Shown here: positions 19,667 to 28,327 of the stretch, in pieces
Numbering within the stretch: position 1 is the first letter of the stretch
Layout of the letters: the number at the start of each line of letters is the position of its first letter
Source of the DNA: Methylobacterium durans
Lineage (GTDB): Bacteria > Pseudomonadota > Alphaproteobacteria > Rhizobiales > Beijerinckiaceae
Direction: 5' to 3'
DNA length: 64,000 bases
Assembly (NCBI RefSeq): GCF_003173715.1
Contig: NZ_CP029550.1
Location: forward strand, 4,015,501-4,079,500
Notes under the pieces: model-generated
Told to the model about the DNA's origin: nothing
The model's database searches: none
What the model saw: only the letters and a program-made list of their open reading frames with translations
Program-made: the position numbers and the translations under genes

Positions 19667-20461
19667 TCAGGCGCTGCACTTGCGCAGGATGCCGACCAGT
19701 TCCCGGTGCAGCACCTCGTTGCCGCTGGCGACCGAGCGCGCGGCCAGCGGTTCGGCGGCGCCGTCTGCGGAGGTGACGAAGCCGCCGGCCTCCCGGACCA
19801 TGATGACGCCCGCCGCCATGTCGTAGGTCTGCAGGTCGCGCTCCCAGTAGAGGTCGAGCCGGCCGCAGGCGACGTAGGCGAGGTCGAGGGCGGCCGAACC
19901 GAGGCGGCGCGTGCCGCCCGTCACCGCCATCACAGCGGCCACCTCGCGCAGGAGGCGCGGATGGTTGCCGCGCCCGAGATAGGGCGTACCGTAGGCGGCC
20001 AGCGCATCGGCGAGGTCTGCGCGGCCGGAGACGCGCAGGCGCCGGTTGTTCAGGTAGGCGCCCTTGCCGCGCTCGGCGACGAACAATTCGTCCTTGATCG
20101 GATCGTAGATGACGCCGGCAACGATCTGGCCGTCCCGCTCAAGGCCGACCGAGATCGCGAAATGCGGGATGCCGTGCAGGAAGTTGGTGGTGCCGTCGAG
20201 AGGGTCGACGTGCCACGTGTGGCTCTTGTCCTGGCCCTCGATGATCCCGTTCTCTTCGAGCACCAAGCCGTAGCCGGGGCGAGCCCTCATCAACGCGTCG
20301 CGCAGGACCTCCTCCGCCTTGCGGTCGGCCGCCGAGACGAAATTGCCGGGACCCTTGCGGGAGACCTGGAGGTTCTCGACCTCGCCGAAGTCGCGCTTCA
20401 GGCCACGCGCAGCCTTGCGCACGGCATCGACCATCACGGTCATGAGGGGGGAGGAGATCAT
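19667..20461 (-). CDS. suhB: Inositol monophosphatase family protein (SuhB-like)
   Basis: 264 residues with the family signatures HVDPLDGTTNFLHG (metal-binding Asp residues) and, near the C-terminus, DMAAGVIMVREAGG. A Glu-Glu-Asn pair upstream (LVLEENGII) completes the metal site. The family hydrolyses myo-inositol-1-phosphate and related sugar phosphates; in bacteria SuhB also binds RNA polymerase during rRNA transcription. A second possible start six codons in (MTVMVDAV) cannot be excluded. The gene symbol is by similarity to SuhB. Confidence 0.9.
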   Translation of the reverse strand: MISSPLMTVMVDAVRKAARGLKRDFGEVENLQVSRKGPGNFVSAADRKAEEVLRDALMRARPGYGLVLEENGIIEGQDKSHTWHVDPLDGTTNFLHGIPHFAISVGLERDGQIVAGVIYDPIKDELFVAERGKGAYLNNRRLRVSGRADLADALAAYGTPYLGRGNHPRLLREVAAVMAVTGGTRRLGSAALDLAYVACGRLDLYWERDLQTYDMAAGVIMVREAGGFVTSADGAAEPLAARSVASGNEVLHRELVGILRKCSA

Positions 20462-20633
20462 CGCTGTTCGAACGCTCGCCGGGATCTGAGTGTTGGCGCG
20501 GGTTTAGCGCAAACGGCGAAAAGATCGACCCCGGCGGGCGGCGGGTCGGCCATGCGGACCGACCGGATGCGGAGCGGCCCGCACTCCGGATGGGGGAGGG
20601 GCCGTCCGGGGTGTCAGACGCTCTCGCGCCGCC

Positions 20634-21848
20634 TCACTTCGACATCGCGGTGCGCAGGTTCTCGTCGATCTTGTCGAGGAAGCCCGTCGTCGAGAGCCAG
20701 CGCTGCTCAGGGCCGACGAGGAGGGCAAGATCCTTCGTCATGAAGCCCGCCTCGACCGTGTCGACGCAGACCGTCTCCAGTGTCGTCGCGAAGGTCGCGA
20801 GCGCGGCGTTGTCGTCGAGCTTCGCCCGGTGACTCAGGCCCCGCGACCACGCGAAGATCGAGGCGATTGAGTTCGTCGAGGTCTCCTTGCCCTTCTGGTG
20901 CTCGCGGTAATGGCGGGTCACGGTGCCGTGGGCGGCCTCCGCCTCCACCGTCTGGCCATCGGGCGTGAGCAGCACGGAGGTCATCAGGCCGAGCGAGCCG
21001 AATCCTTGCGCCACCGTATCCGATTGCACGTCGCCGTCGTAGTTCTTGCAGGCCCAGACGTAGCCGCCGGACCACTTGAGCGCCGAGGCTACCATGTCGT
21101 CGATCAGGCGGTGCTCGTAGAGGATGCCGGCCGCCTCGAAGCGCGACTTGAACTCGTTGTCGTAGACTTCCTGGAACAGGTCCTTGAAGCGGCCGTCATA
21201 GGCCTTGAGGATGGTGTTCTTGGTCGAGAGATAGACCGGGTACTTCCGGTTGAGGCCGTAATTCATCGACGCGCGCGCGAAATCGCGGATCGAGTCGTCG
21301 AGGTTGTACATCGCCATCGCGACGCCGCCCTCGGGGAACTTGAAGACCTCCTTCTCGATGACGGTCCCGTCCTCGCCCTCGAACTTGATCGTCAGACGGC
21401 CCTTGCCCGGTACCTTGAAGTCGGTGGCGCGGTACTGGTCGCCGAAGGCGTGGCGCCCCACCACGATCGGTTGGGTCCAGCCGGGCACGAGGCGCGGCAC
21501 GTTCCGGCAGATGATCGGCTCGCGGAAGATGACGCCGCCCAGGATGTTGCGGATCGTGCCGTTCGGCGACTTCCACATCTCCTTGAGACCGAATTCCTTC
21601 ACTCGGGCCTCGTCGGGCGTGATCGTGGCGCACTTCACGCCGACGCCGTGGCGCTTGATGGCGTTGGCGGCATCGACCGTGACCTGATCGTTGGTGGCAT
21701 CCCGGTGCTCGACGCCGAGGTCGTAATAGTCGAGATCGATATCGAGATAGGGATGGATCAGCTTGTTCTTGATCTCGGACCAGATGATCCGGGTCATCTC
21801 GTCGCCGTCGAGTTCGACGACGGGGTTCGCCACCTTGATCTTGTCCAT
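20634..21848 (-). CDS. icd: NADP-dependent isocitrate dehydrogenase, dimeric eukaryote-like type
   Basis: 404 residues starting with the typical [20 protein letters not shown]. The substrate loop [10 protein letters not shown] and the metal/NADP region [11 protein letters not shown] and [18 protein letters not shown] are present. This is the homodimeric subfamily found in alphaproteobacteria and mitochondria, distinct from the E. coli type. It converts isocitrate to 2-oxoglutarate in the TCA cycle and supplies NADPH. It is monocistronic by spacing (172 bases to the next gene). Confidence 0.97.
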   Translation of the reverse strand: MDKIKVANPVVELDGDEMTRIIWSEIKNKLIHPYLDIDLDYYDLGVEHRDATNDQVTVDAANAIKRHGVGVKCATITPDEARVKEFGLKEMWKSPNGTIRNILGGVIFREPIICRNVPRLVPGWTQPIVVGRHAFGDQYRATDFKVPGKGRLTIKFEGEDGTVIEKEVFKFPEGGVAMAMYNLDDSIRDFARASMNYGLNRKYPVYLSTKNTILKAYDGRFKDLFQEVYDNEFKSRFEAAGILYEHRLIDDMVASALKWSGGYVWACKNYDGDVQSDTVAQGFGSLGLMTSVLLTPDGQTVEAEAAHGTVTRHYREHQKGKETSTNSIASIFAWSRGLSHRAKLDDNAALATFATTLETVCVDTVEAGFMTKDLALLVGPEQRWLSTTGFLDKIDENLRTAMSK

Positions 21849-22123
21849 GATCGCCTGCGCCTTCCTGGTCCTGAGACTGGCCTTGAGCCCGCGGGCGGCG
21901 CTCTCGCAAGCGGGATGCCGCGCTCGGCGCCGTCCATAGCGCGCTGCAGCGCATCGTGGAAGGTTGCGGCCGCCCAGGTTCCGCTGACAAGCTCAGGGCG
22001 TTGTCAGCGATGCCGCTCCAGCCGATCCGGCGGCGAGGCCATCATTGATCGCCAGTGGATTCCGCAATGCGGAACGCGCAGAAGGTCACCCGAGGCGCCG
22101 ATGGCCGGCGCCGCAATCCATAC

Positions 22124-22906
22124 ATGAAGTCGATGAGCCTAGAGATCCCGTCGGGCATCGCCCCCGCCATCATCCTCGTCGAGCCGCAACTCGCCGAGAA
22201 TATCGGCATGACGGCCCGCGCAATGGCGAATTTCGGCCTGTCCGAATTGAGGCTCGTCAACCCGAAGAACGGCTGGCCGAAGAAGGGCGTCCGCGAGGCG
22301 GCCTCCGGCGCAACGCATGTCCTCGACGCGGCCCGCATCTTTGCCAGCGTGCCGGAAGCGATCTCCGACCTGAACTACGTTCTGGCCACCACGGCGCGCG
22401 AGCGCGGGCAGATGAAGCGGGTGATGGGACCGGACGAGGCCATGACCGAGGTCGCCTCCCGGGCGGATCAGCGCGTCGGGATCCTTTTCGGCCGCGAGCG
22501 CGTGGGCCTCACGAACGACGAGGTGTCGCTCGCCGACGCCATCGTGACGTTCCCGGTCTCGCCCGACTTCCCCTCGCTCAACCTCGCTCAGGGCGTCCTT
22601 CTCACGGCCTACGAGTGGCGGCGCGCTGCGGGCCGGGCCCGGCTGCCCTTCTCCGGCGAGATGCATTCACCGCCGGCGACCCGCGCGGCGCTGATCTCGC
22701 TCTTCGAAAGCTTGGAATCGGCGCTCGACCGGGCGGGCTACTTTCCCGCCGACAAGCGGGAGATCATGGCCCGCAACATGCGCGACATACTGCACCGAAT
22801 GGCGATGACCGAGCAGGACGTGCGCACGCTCCGAGGCGCCCTGCGCGCGCTCATATTACCGCGCAGCCGCGGCGGGACCGACGACGGTGCCTCCCGCCTA
22901 GGTTGA
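22124..22906 (+). CDS. tRNA (cytidine/uridine-2'-O-)-methyltransferase, TrmJ-like SPOUT family
   Basis: From the ATG at 22124 a 260-residue SPOUT methyltransferase. The three family blocks are visible: PQLAENIGMTARAMANFG, GILFGRERVGLTNDE and SPDFPSLNLAQGVLLTAYEW, which form the knotted SAM site. The C-terminal helical part matches TrmJ, which modifies position 32 of tRNAs. An earlier in-frame ATG at 22055 and a later one at 22133 are alternatives; the methyltransferase core begins only after residue 10 from 22124. Confidence 0.88.
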   Translation: MKSMSLEIPSGIAPAIILVEPQLAENIGMTARAMANFGLSELRLVNPKNGWPKKGVREAASGATHVLDAARIFASVPEAISDLNYVLATTARERGQMKRVMGPDEAMTEVASRADQRVGILFGRERVGLTNDEVSLADAIVTFPVSPDFPSLNLAQGVLLTAYEWRRAAGRARLPFSGEMHSPPATRAALISLFESLESALDRAGYFPADKREIMARNMRDILHRMAMTEQDVRTLRGALRALILPRSRGGTDDGASRLG

Positions 22907-22957
22907 TCCGCCTGCATTAACGGGGCCTGCAGATTTAGGCCGGACAATCCGTCCATC

Positions 22958-25288
22958 ATGGATCGTCCGACCCTCAAGACCATCAGCGGCGAGCTCGCCT
23001 CACCGGAGCGCGAGGCTGAATTCCAGCACGAGCGCCTGCCGGAGACGCTGCGGCACGCGCGCCTTCTGTTCGGTCTGTCGATCGTTCTCAACTTCAGTTT
23101 CCTGGCAAGCGACTGGCGCTTCTTCGGAGACCCGCACTTCGTCGTGGCTGTCCCGGCCCGGCTGGGCCTCGTCGTCGCGTCGATTCTCTGCCTGGGCATT
23201 GCACCCTCCGTCCGCAGCTTCCCCGCCCTGCAGCGCCTGATGCTGGCCTGGGAGACCGCAGCCGCCATCAGCGTCGCGCTCCTCGTTTCGTCGCGGTCCG
23301 ACATCGCGCTCTTCGTCGTGCTGCTCCTTCCGGCCATCTTTCTCCTCGTCGTTCCGACGAGCTTCCGCTGGACCGTGGCGGTCGGCCTCGGCACATCGGG
23401 CCTTCTGCTCCTCAGCTACATGCTGCCGCCGCCGCTGCCGCAGACCGCGCTCGGCCTCGTCCTTGCCGCCGCGATCGCGAACGCCGCGCTGCTCCTCGTC
23501 GTGGTGCGCTCGAACCGGTTGCGGCGCCTCGAATGGCTGGCGGTCCAGGCCGAGCGGAGTGCCCACGAGAGACTCGTCGAGAGCCGCCAGCTCTTCGAGA
23601 CCCTGTTCAAGGCAGTCCCGATCCCGGTCAGCGTGACGGACCTGGCGAACGGCGAGATCGTGAGCATGAACGACGCGGCCATGCGCTTCTTCGGCATGGA
23701 CGTGGCCGGGGGGCCGGCCTCCCTCACGACACGCGACCTTCTCGGTCTACCCGAGCGGCGGCGTTTGCAGGCCGAACTCGATTGCCACGGGACGGTCCGC
23801 GATCTCGAGGTTCCCGTACGCGCGGTCGGCGGCGTCGCGCACGACGCGCTCGTTTTTGCCGACCGGGCCGAGATCGGTGGCCGGGCCTGCGTGATCGCGA
23901 GCCTCGTCGACATCACCAGCCGCAAGGCTGTGGAGGAAACGATCCGCGAGGCGGCCCATCACGACGTGCTGACGGGGCTGCCGAACCGCGCTTTGTTCCA
24001 AACGACGCTCGACGACGCCCTGCGGCGTGCCGAAGACGACGGATCACGCGTCGGCCTGATCCTCCTCGATCTCGACGCCTTCAAGGAGGTCAACGACACC
24101 CTCGGTCACGATGCGGGCGACCTTCTCCTGAAGGAGGTCGGGCGCCGCCTGTCCCACATCGTCGGTCCGCGCGACCTTGTGGCACGCCTCGGCGGCGACG
24201 AGTTCGTCGTGATCGCCTGCGGCGAGGACGATCTCGGCGCGCCGAGCCGGCACGTTCACGAGGTCGCGCAGGCGATCATCGACGGGCTGATGCTACCGAT
24301 CGCGATCGGCGGGCGCAGCGTCTCGCCGCGGGCAAGCCTCGGCGTCGCGCTCTTCCCCGAGCACGCCCGCACCAGCGCAGACCTTCTCACGGACGCGGAT
24401 CTCGCGCTGTACGCGGCCAAGGCCGCCGGCCGCAATCGCATGACCGTGTTCGCGCCAGCCCTGCGCGCGAGCATCGAGGAGCGGGTGACCGTCGCGCGCG
24501 AGATCCGCGCTGCCCTCGACGAGGGCTGGATCGTGCCCTTCTACCAGCCGAAGGTGAGCCTCAAAACCGGTGCCGTCGTCGGCTTCGAGGCGCTGGCCCG
24601 CTGGCGCCACCCGACCCGCGGCCTCCTCTCGCCCGCCGCCTTCGCATCCGTCTTCGACGACGCCGAGATCGGCGCGGCACTGGGCTTCAGCATCGCCGAG
24701 CAGGTCGCTCGGGACATCCGCAACTGGGTCAGCCGCGGATTCGATCCGGGCCGCATCTTCGTGAACCTGTCGACCGCTCAATTCGCGGAGGAGGATCTGG
24801 CGGGCCGCCTGCTCGCGATCCTGTCCGAGGCGGAGGTCGAGGTGGCGCGCTTCGGCGTCGAGGTGACGGAGACGGTTCTGATCGGCGGCCAGGGCGAGCG
24901 CGTCGCGCAGACGCTGGAGCGCCTGCACGCGGCGGGAGTCCGGGTTGCCCTCGATGATTTCGGAACGGGCTACGCCTCGCTGACCCACCTCAAGCGCTTC
25001 CCGGTCGATGAGATCAAGATCGACCGGAGCTTCGTCAACGACCTCACGCACGACGCGAACGATGCGGCGATCGTGACGGCCGTACTCCAGCTCGGGCGCA
25101 GCCTGGGCCTCGACGTCACCGCCGAAGGCATCGAGACGCCGGAGCAAGCCGCCTTCCTGCAGGCGGGCGGCTGCACCTTCGCGCAAGGGTACCTCTACGG
25201 CAAGCCGGTGGCGGGCAGCCGCGTCCCATGGATCCTGGCACGGGCGGCGCCCGAGGATGATCCCCTGCCGCTCGCGGCCGCCGGCTAA
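22958..25288 (+). CDS. Membrane PAS-GGDEF-EAL cyclic-di-GMP enzyme
   Basis: 776 residues. Residues 30-185 carry about six hydrophobic segments, then a short coiled linker, a PAS domain (about 205-320) and GGDEF with LVARLGGDEFVV; the residue pattern before it (Gly-Pro-Arg-Asp) lacks the RxxD inhibitory site. The EAL domain has EALARW, VNLSTAQF, EVTETVL, DDFGTGYASL, KIDRSFV, EGIETPEQ and QGYLYGKP, so both halves look catalytically complete. It should tune cyclic-di-GMP in response to a membrane or PAS-bound signal. Its stop codon overlaps the convergent sulfhydrylase stop by four bases. Confidence 0.93.
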   Translation: MDRPTLKTISGELASPEREAEFQHERLPETLRHARLLFGLSIVLNFSFLASDWRFFGDPHFVVAVPARLGLVVASILCLGIAPSVRSFPALQRLMLAWETAAAISVALLVSSRSDIALFVVLLLPAIFLLVVPTSFRWTVAVGLGTSGLLLLSYMLPPPLPQTALGLVLAAAIANAALLLVVVRSNRLRRLEWLAVQAERSAHERLVESRQLFETLFKAVPIPVSVTDLANGEIVSMNDAAMRFFGMDVAGGPASLTTRDLLGLPERRRLQAELDCHGTVRDLEVPVRAVGGVAHDALVFADRAEIGGRACVIASLVDITSRKAVEETIREAAHHDVLTGLPNRALFQTTLDDALRRAEDDGSRVGLILLDLDAFKEVNDTLGHDAGDLLLKEVGRRLSHIVGPRDLVARLGGDEFVVIACGEDDLGAPSRHVHEVAQAIIDGLMLPIAIGGRSVSPRASLGVALFPEHARTSADLLTDADLALYAAKAAGRNRMTVFAPALRASIEERVTVAREIRAALDEGWIVPFYQPKVSLKTGAVVGFEALARWRHPTRGLLSPAAFASVFDDAEIGAALGFSIAEQVARDIRNWVSRGFDPGRIFVNLSTAQFAEEDLAGRLLAILSEAEVEVARFGVEVTETVLIGGQGERVAQTLERLHAAGVRVALDDFGTGYASLTHLKRFPVDEIKIDRSFVNDLTHDANDAAIVTAVLQLGRSLGLDVTAEGIETPEQAAFLQAGGCTFAQGYLYGKPVAGSRVPWILARAAPEDDPLPLAAAG

Positions 25289-26577
25289 TCGACCCGGTCG
25301 AGCGCCTGCTCGATATCGGCGATCAGATCCTCGACGTTCTCCAGGCCCACCGAGAGACGGACCGTCTCCGGGCCGACGCAGGCGGCGGACTTCTCCTCCG
25401 CGCTGAGTTGCCGGTGCGTCGTCGTGGCCGGATGGATCGCGAGGGATTTGATCTCGCCGATGTTCACGAGGTGCGAGATCAGCTCCAAGCTCGTGATGAA
25501 GGTCAGCGCTGCCGGCTCTCCGGCCTTCAGGGCGAAGGTGAAGATCGAGCCCGGGCCCTGCGGCACGTAGCGCGCGGCGAGTTCCTCGCCGGCCTGTCCC
25601 GGAAGACCAGGATAGCTCACCCACGCGACCTTCGGATGATCCTTCAGGTAGGCGGCTACCGCGCGGGCATTGGCGCAATGCCGCTGCATCCGCAGGGGCA
25701 GCGTCTCGATGCCGGTGAGCGTCAGGAAGGCGTTCATCGGCGAGAGGCCCGGCCCCAGGTCGCGCAGGCCGAACAGGCGGCAGGCCACCGCGAAGCTGAT
25801 CTCGGGGAACCGCTCGGAGACGACGAGCCCGTCATAGTCCGGCCAGGGCTCTGTGATCAGGTTGTAGTGGCCGGCCTTCGTCCAGTCGAAGGATCCGGCG
25901 TCGCAGATGACGCCGCCGATGGTCTGGCCTGAGCCACCGAGGAATTTCGAGGTGGAGTGGACGACGATGTCGGCGCCGTGCTCGATCGGCCGGATCAGGG
26001 CCGGCGAGGCGAGCGTGTTGTCGACGACGAGGGGCAGCCCGTGCCGGCGCGCCACGGCCGCGATGCCCTCGAGATCCATCACGGTGGCGCAAGGGTTCAC
26101 GATCGACTCGCAGACGATCGCGCGCGTCTCCGGCGTGATGGCGGCCTCGAAATCCTCCGGGCTCAAGCCGCCGGCGAATTGCGGCTTCAGGTCGTAGCGC
26201 CCGTCGAGGCGACGCATCAGGCCGAGCGAGCCGCCGAACAGACGCGGCGAGGCGACGTAGGCATCCCCGCTCTTCATCAGCGTCATCAGCACGAGGAGCA
26301 CCGCCGACTGGCCCGACGACACGGCGACCGCAGCCTTCGCGCCCTCCAGCGCCGCGACCCGGCGCTCCAGCGCGGCGACCGTCGGATTCGAGCCGCGGGA
26401 GTAGGAGAAGCCCGTGCGGCGCATCGCGAAGATGTCCGCGGCCTGCTCGGTCGAATCGAAGACGAAGCCGTTCGTGAAGTAGATCGGCTGGGCGCGCGCG
26501 CCGGTCGCCGGATCGGGCGCGGCGCCGGCATGGATCGCCTGGGTGGCGAAACGGGGAGAACGGGGACGGGCGGACAT
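25285..26577 (-). CDS. O-acetylhomoserine aminocarboxypropyltransferase (sulfhydrylase), copy 1
   Basis: A 430-residue PLP enzyme of the Cys/Met metabolism family. Landmarks: YSRGSNPTVAALERRVAALEG, VSSGQSAV (cofactor phosphate), VDNTLASPALIRP, and the PLP lysine in HSTSKFLGG. It should use sulfide and O-acetylhomoserine to form homocysteine. It has a diverged paralog 4 kb away (30204-31484, opposite strand). Its start is 33 bases after the stop of the receiver-domain gene on the same strand, so the two may be cotranscribed. Substrate choice (acetyl versus succinyl ester) cannot be read from sequence with certainty. Confidence 0.88.
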   Translation of the reverse strand: MSARPRSPRFATQAIHAGAAPDPATGARAQPIYFTNGFVFDSTEQAADIFAMRRTGFSYSRGSNPTVAALERRVAALEGAKAAVAVSSGQSAVLLVLMTLMKSGDAYVASPRLFGGSLGLMRRLDGRYDLKPQFAGGLSPEDFEAAITPETRAIVCESIVNPCATVMDLEGIAAVARRHGLPLVVDNTLASPALIRPIEHGADIVVHSTSKFLGGSGQTIGGVICDAGSFDWTKAGHYNLITEPWPDYDGLVVSERFPEISFAVACRLFGLRDLGPGLSPMNAFLTLTGIETLPLRMQRHCANARAVAAYLKDHPKVAWVSYPGLPGQAGEELAARYVPQGPGSIFTFALKAGEPAALTFITSLELISHLVNIGEIKSLAIHPATTTHRQLSAEEKSAACVGPETVRLSVGLENVEDLIADIEQALDRVD

Positions 26578-26610
26578 CTCGGGAACTCGCGCTTCGCTCG
26601 GGCGAGAAGG

Positions 26611-26994
26611 TCAGGCGGCGCGGCGGACGCAGGCGCGCAAGGTCCGCACCAGGGTCGTCGGCTCGTAGGGCTTGGGAATGAAGCGCGCGCCGTCCGGCAT
26701 GTCGTTGGGGCCGGGCGTGCCCATGCCGGAAACCACGAGGACCGGTATCCCGGGCCAGCGGTCGGCGACGAGGCGGGCGAGGGCGAAGCCGTCCATCGAG
26801 CCCTGAGGCATGTCGACATCGGTCATCAGGACTCCGACGTCGTCGCGATTCTCAAGCACCTTCAAGGCTTTGTCGGCGTGCGTGGCCTCAAGGACCGTGA
26901 AACCGGCATCCGCGAGCGTGTCGGAGGCTTCCATCAGGAGAAGTCCGTCATCCTCGACGAGAAGCACGACTGGTTGCTCGGGGTTGTCAGTCAT
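26611..26994 (-). CDS. Single-domain response regulator (receiver)
   Basis: From the ATG at 26994 a 127-residue CheY-like receiver: acidic pair in VVLLVEDDGLLL, phosphoacceptor Asp in MTDVDMPQGSMDG, the Ser of VLVVSGMG and the Lys of FIPKPY. There is no output domain. It lies 149 bases downstream of an HWE kinase gene on the same strand, its likely partner, and may act as a phosphate sink or as a diffusible messenger. The longer open frame upstream is not supported. Confidence 0.9.
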   Translation of the reverse strand: MTDNPEQPVVLLVEDDGLLLMEASDTLADAGFTVLEATHADKALKVLENRDDVGVLMTDVDMPQGSMDGFALARLVADRWPGIPVLVVSGMGTPGPNDMPDGARFIPKPYEPTTLVRTLRACVRRAA

Positions 26995-27143
26995 CAGGCC
27001 TGGGGCTGTCCCTTGAACCGGTGCCCGCGGCCTATTCCCCATGCCCTCCTGCGTCAAGGACCGAACCGGGAAAGCGGCCGGCCCTGCGCATCGCAGCGCA
27101 GCATGCGCCCGGTCTCGCAGCGCCCGCCATTGCCCGCAACCGC

Positions 27144-28037
27144 TCAGCCCGCGTCTGCGATCACCGCCGAGAGCGGTGCCCGAAGGGTGAGCGCGGCGCC
27201 GGTGACCGGGTATTCGAGGCTCACCGAGCCGCCGAAACTGTGCACGAGGCTGCGCTCGATCAGACGTGATCCGAAACCCGTGCGGGTGGGAGGTTTGACC
27301 GGCGGGCCGCCGATTTCCTCCCAACGGAAATTCAGATGGCTCCCGGTCTCATCGTCCTCGACGCTCCACGCGATCGCGACATGGCCCGTCGTGGCGGAGA
27401 GCGCCCCGTACTTCGCCGCATTCGTTGCCAACTCGTGCAACATCAGCGCGAAGGTCAGCCCGGGGCGGGGCCCGAGGGTGAGGTCTGGTCCGGAGACGCG
27501 GAAGCGTCCCGGGTCGGCGTCCGCATGAAGGGCCAGCGCGCCGTCGACGAGGCTGCGGAGATCCACGCTCGACCACGAACCCTGGATCAGGATGTCGTGA
27601 GCCTGCGCGAGAGCGATCAGACGCGCCCCGAGCGACTCGGCCGCCGCGTCGAGCGACTCGGCGTTGCGCAAGGTCTGGGCGGCGATGGCCTGCACCATGG
27701 CGAGGGTGTTCTTCACCCGGTGCGCCAGCTCCTGCATCAGCAGGGTCTGGCGGGCCTCGTTCTGCCGCAACTCCGAGAGGTCGTGCTCGTAGTCGACCGA
27801 GGCGCGCTCGGCCTCGCCGCGGATCCGTGCGTTCTCGGCGACGATCCGGCTCGCCACGGCGCGGTTCGCGTCGCGCTCGGCGAGGAAGAAGCGTCCCAGA
27901 CGCTCATGCCGCTGCGCGAGCATCACGGCCTGGCGACGGTACTGGCCGACGAGCGCGCGCAGGCGCGCGTTCTCGGCCTCGAGCGCCGTCAGGCGCGGTT
28001 CGTTCAACGCGGAATTGGAAATGGTGCTCGTATACAC
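27144..28037 (-). CDS. HWE-family sensor histidine kinase without a sensor domain
   Basis: 297 residues. Residues 10-100 form a Leu/Ala/Arg/Glu-rich coiled coil with no PAS, GAF or membrane segment. The H-box is LAHRVKNTLAMVQAIA, the N-box MLHELATNAAKYG, a WEE segment (FRWEEIGG) gives the family its name, and the G-box is TGFGSRLIERSL. Kinases of this family are common in alphaproteobacteria and often feed the general stress response. The GTG at 28037 follows a good GGGGAG ribosome-binding site. With the receiver gene downstream it forms a small two-component pair; input must come through a partner or the coiled coil. Confidence 0.9.
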   Translation of the reverse strand: MYTSTISNSALNEPRLTALEAENARLRALVGQYRRQAVMLAQRHERLGRFFLAERDANRAVASRIVAENARIRGEAERASVDYEHDLSELRQNEARQTLLMQELAHRVKNTLAMVQAIAAQTLRNAESLDAAAESLGARLIALAQAHDILIQGSWSSVDLRSLVDGALALHADADPGRFRVSGPDLTLGPRPGLTFALMLHELATNAAKYGALSATTGHVAIAWSVEDDETGSHLNFRWEEIGGPPVKPPTRTGFGSRLIERSLVHSFGGSVSLEYPVTGAALTLRAPLSAVIADAG

Positions 28038-28327
28038 CGTCGCGCTCCCCGTCCGCGCCGAGCACCGGCCGCTCGCAGGTCGCCCCGTGAGCCGCCGGAC
28101 ACGGCGTCTCTCCCCGCCGACCGGCGAGCCGTGGCGACTTGGGCGTCATTTCATCGACGGGAACCGGCGGGTATGCCCGCTTCTCGCCCGCGTCGACAGC
28201 TCGACGTCTCGCGATTCGGTGGTGAAATGAGCGTATCGAGCCCAGTTACAATCCGCAAGTATCCATAAAAATGCCCACTGGAATCCGCCCTACGAAAACT
28301 TGCCTATGCCCGTTTTGAATGCATTCG

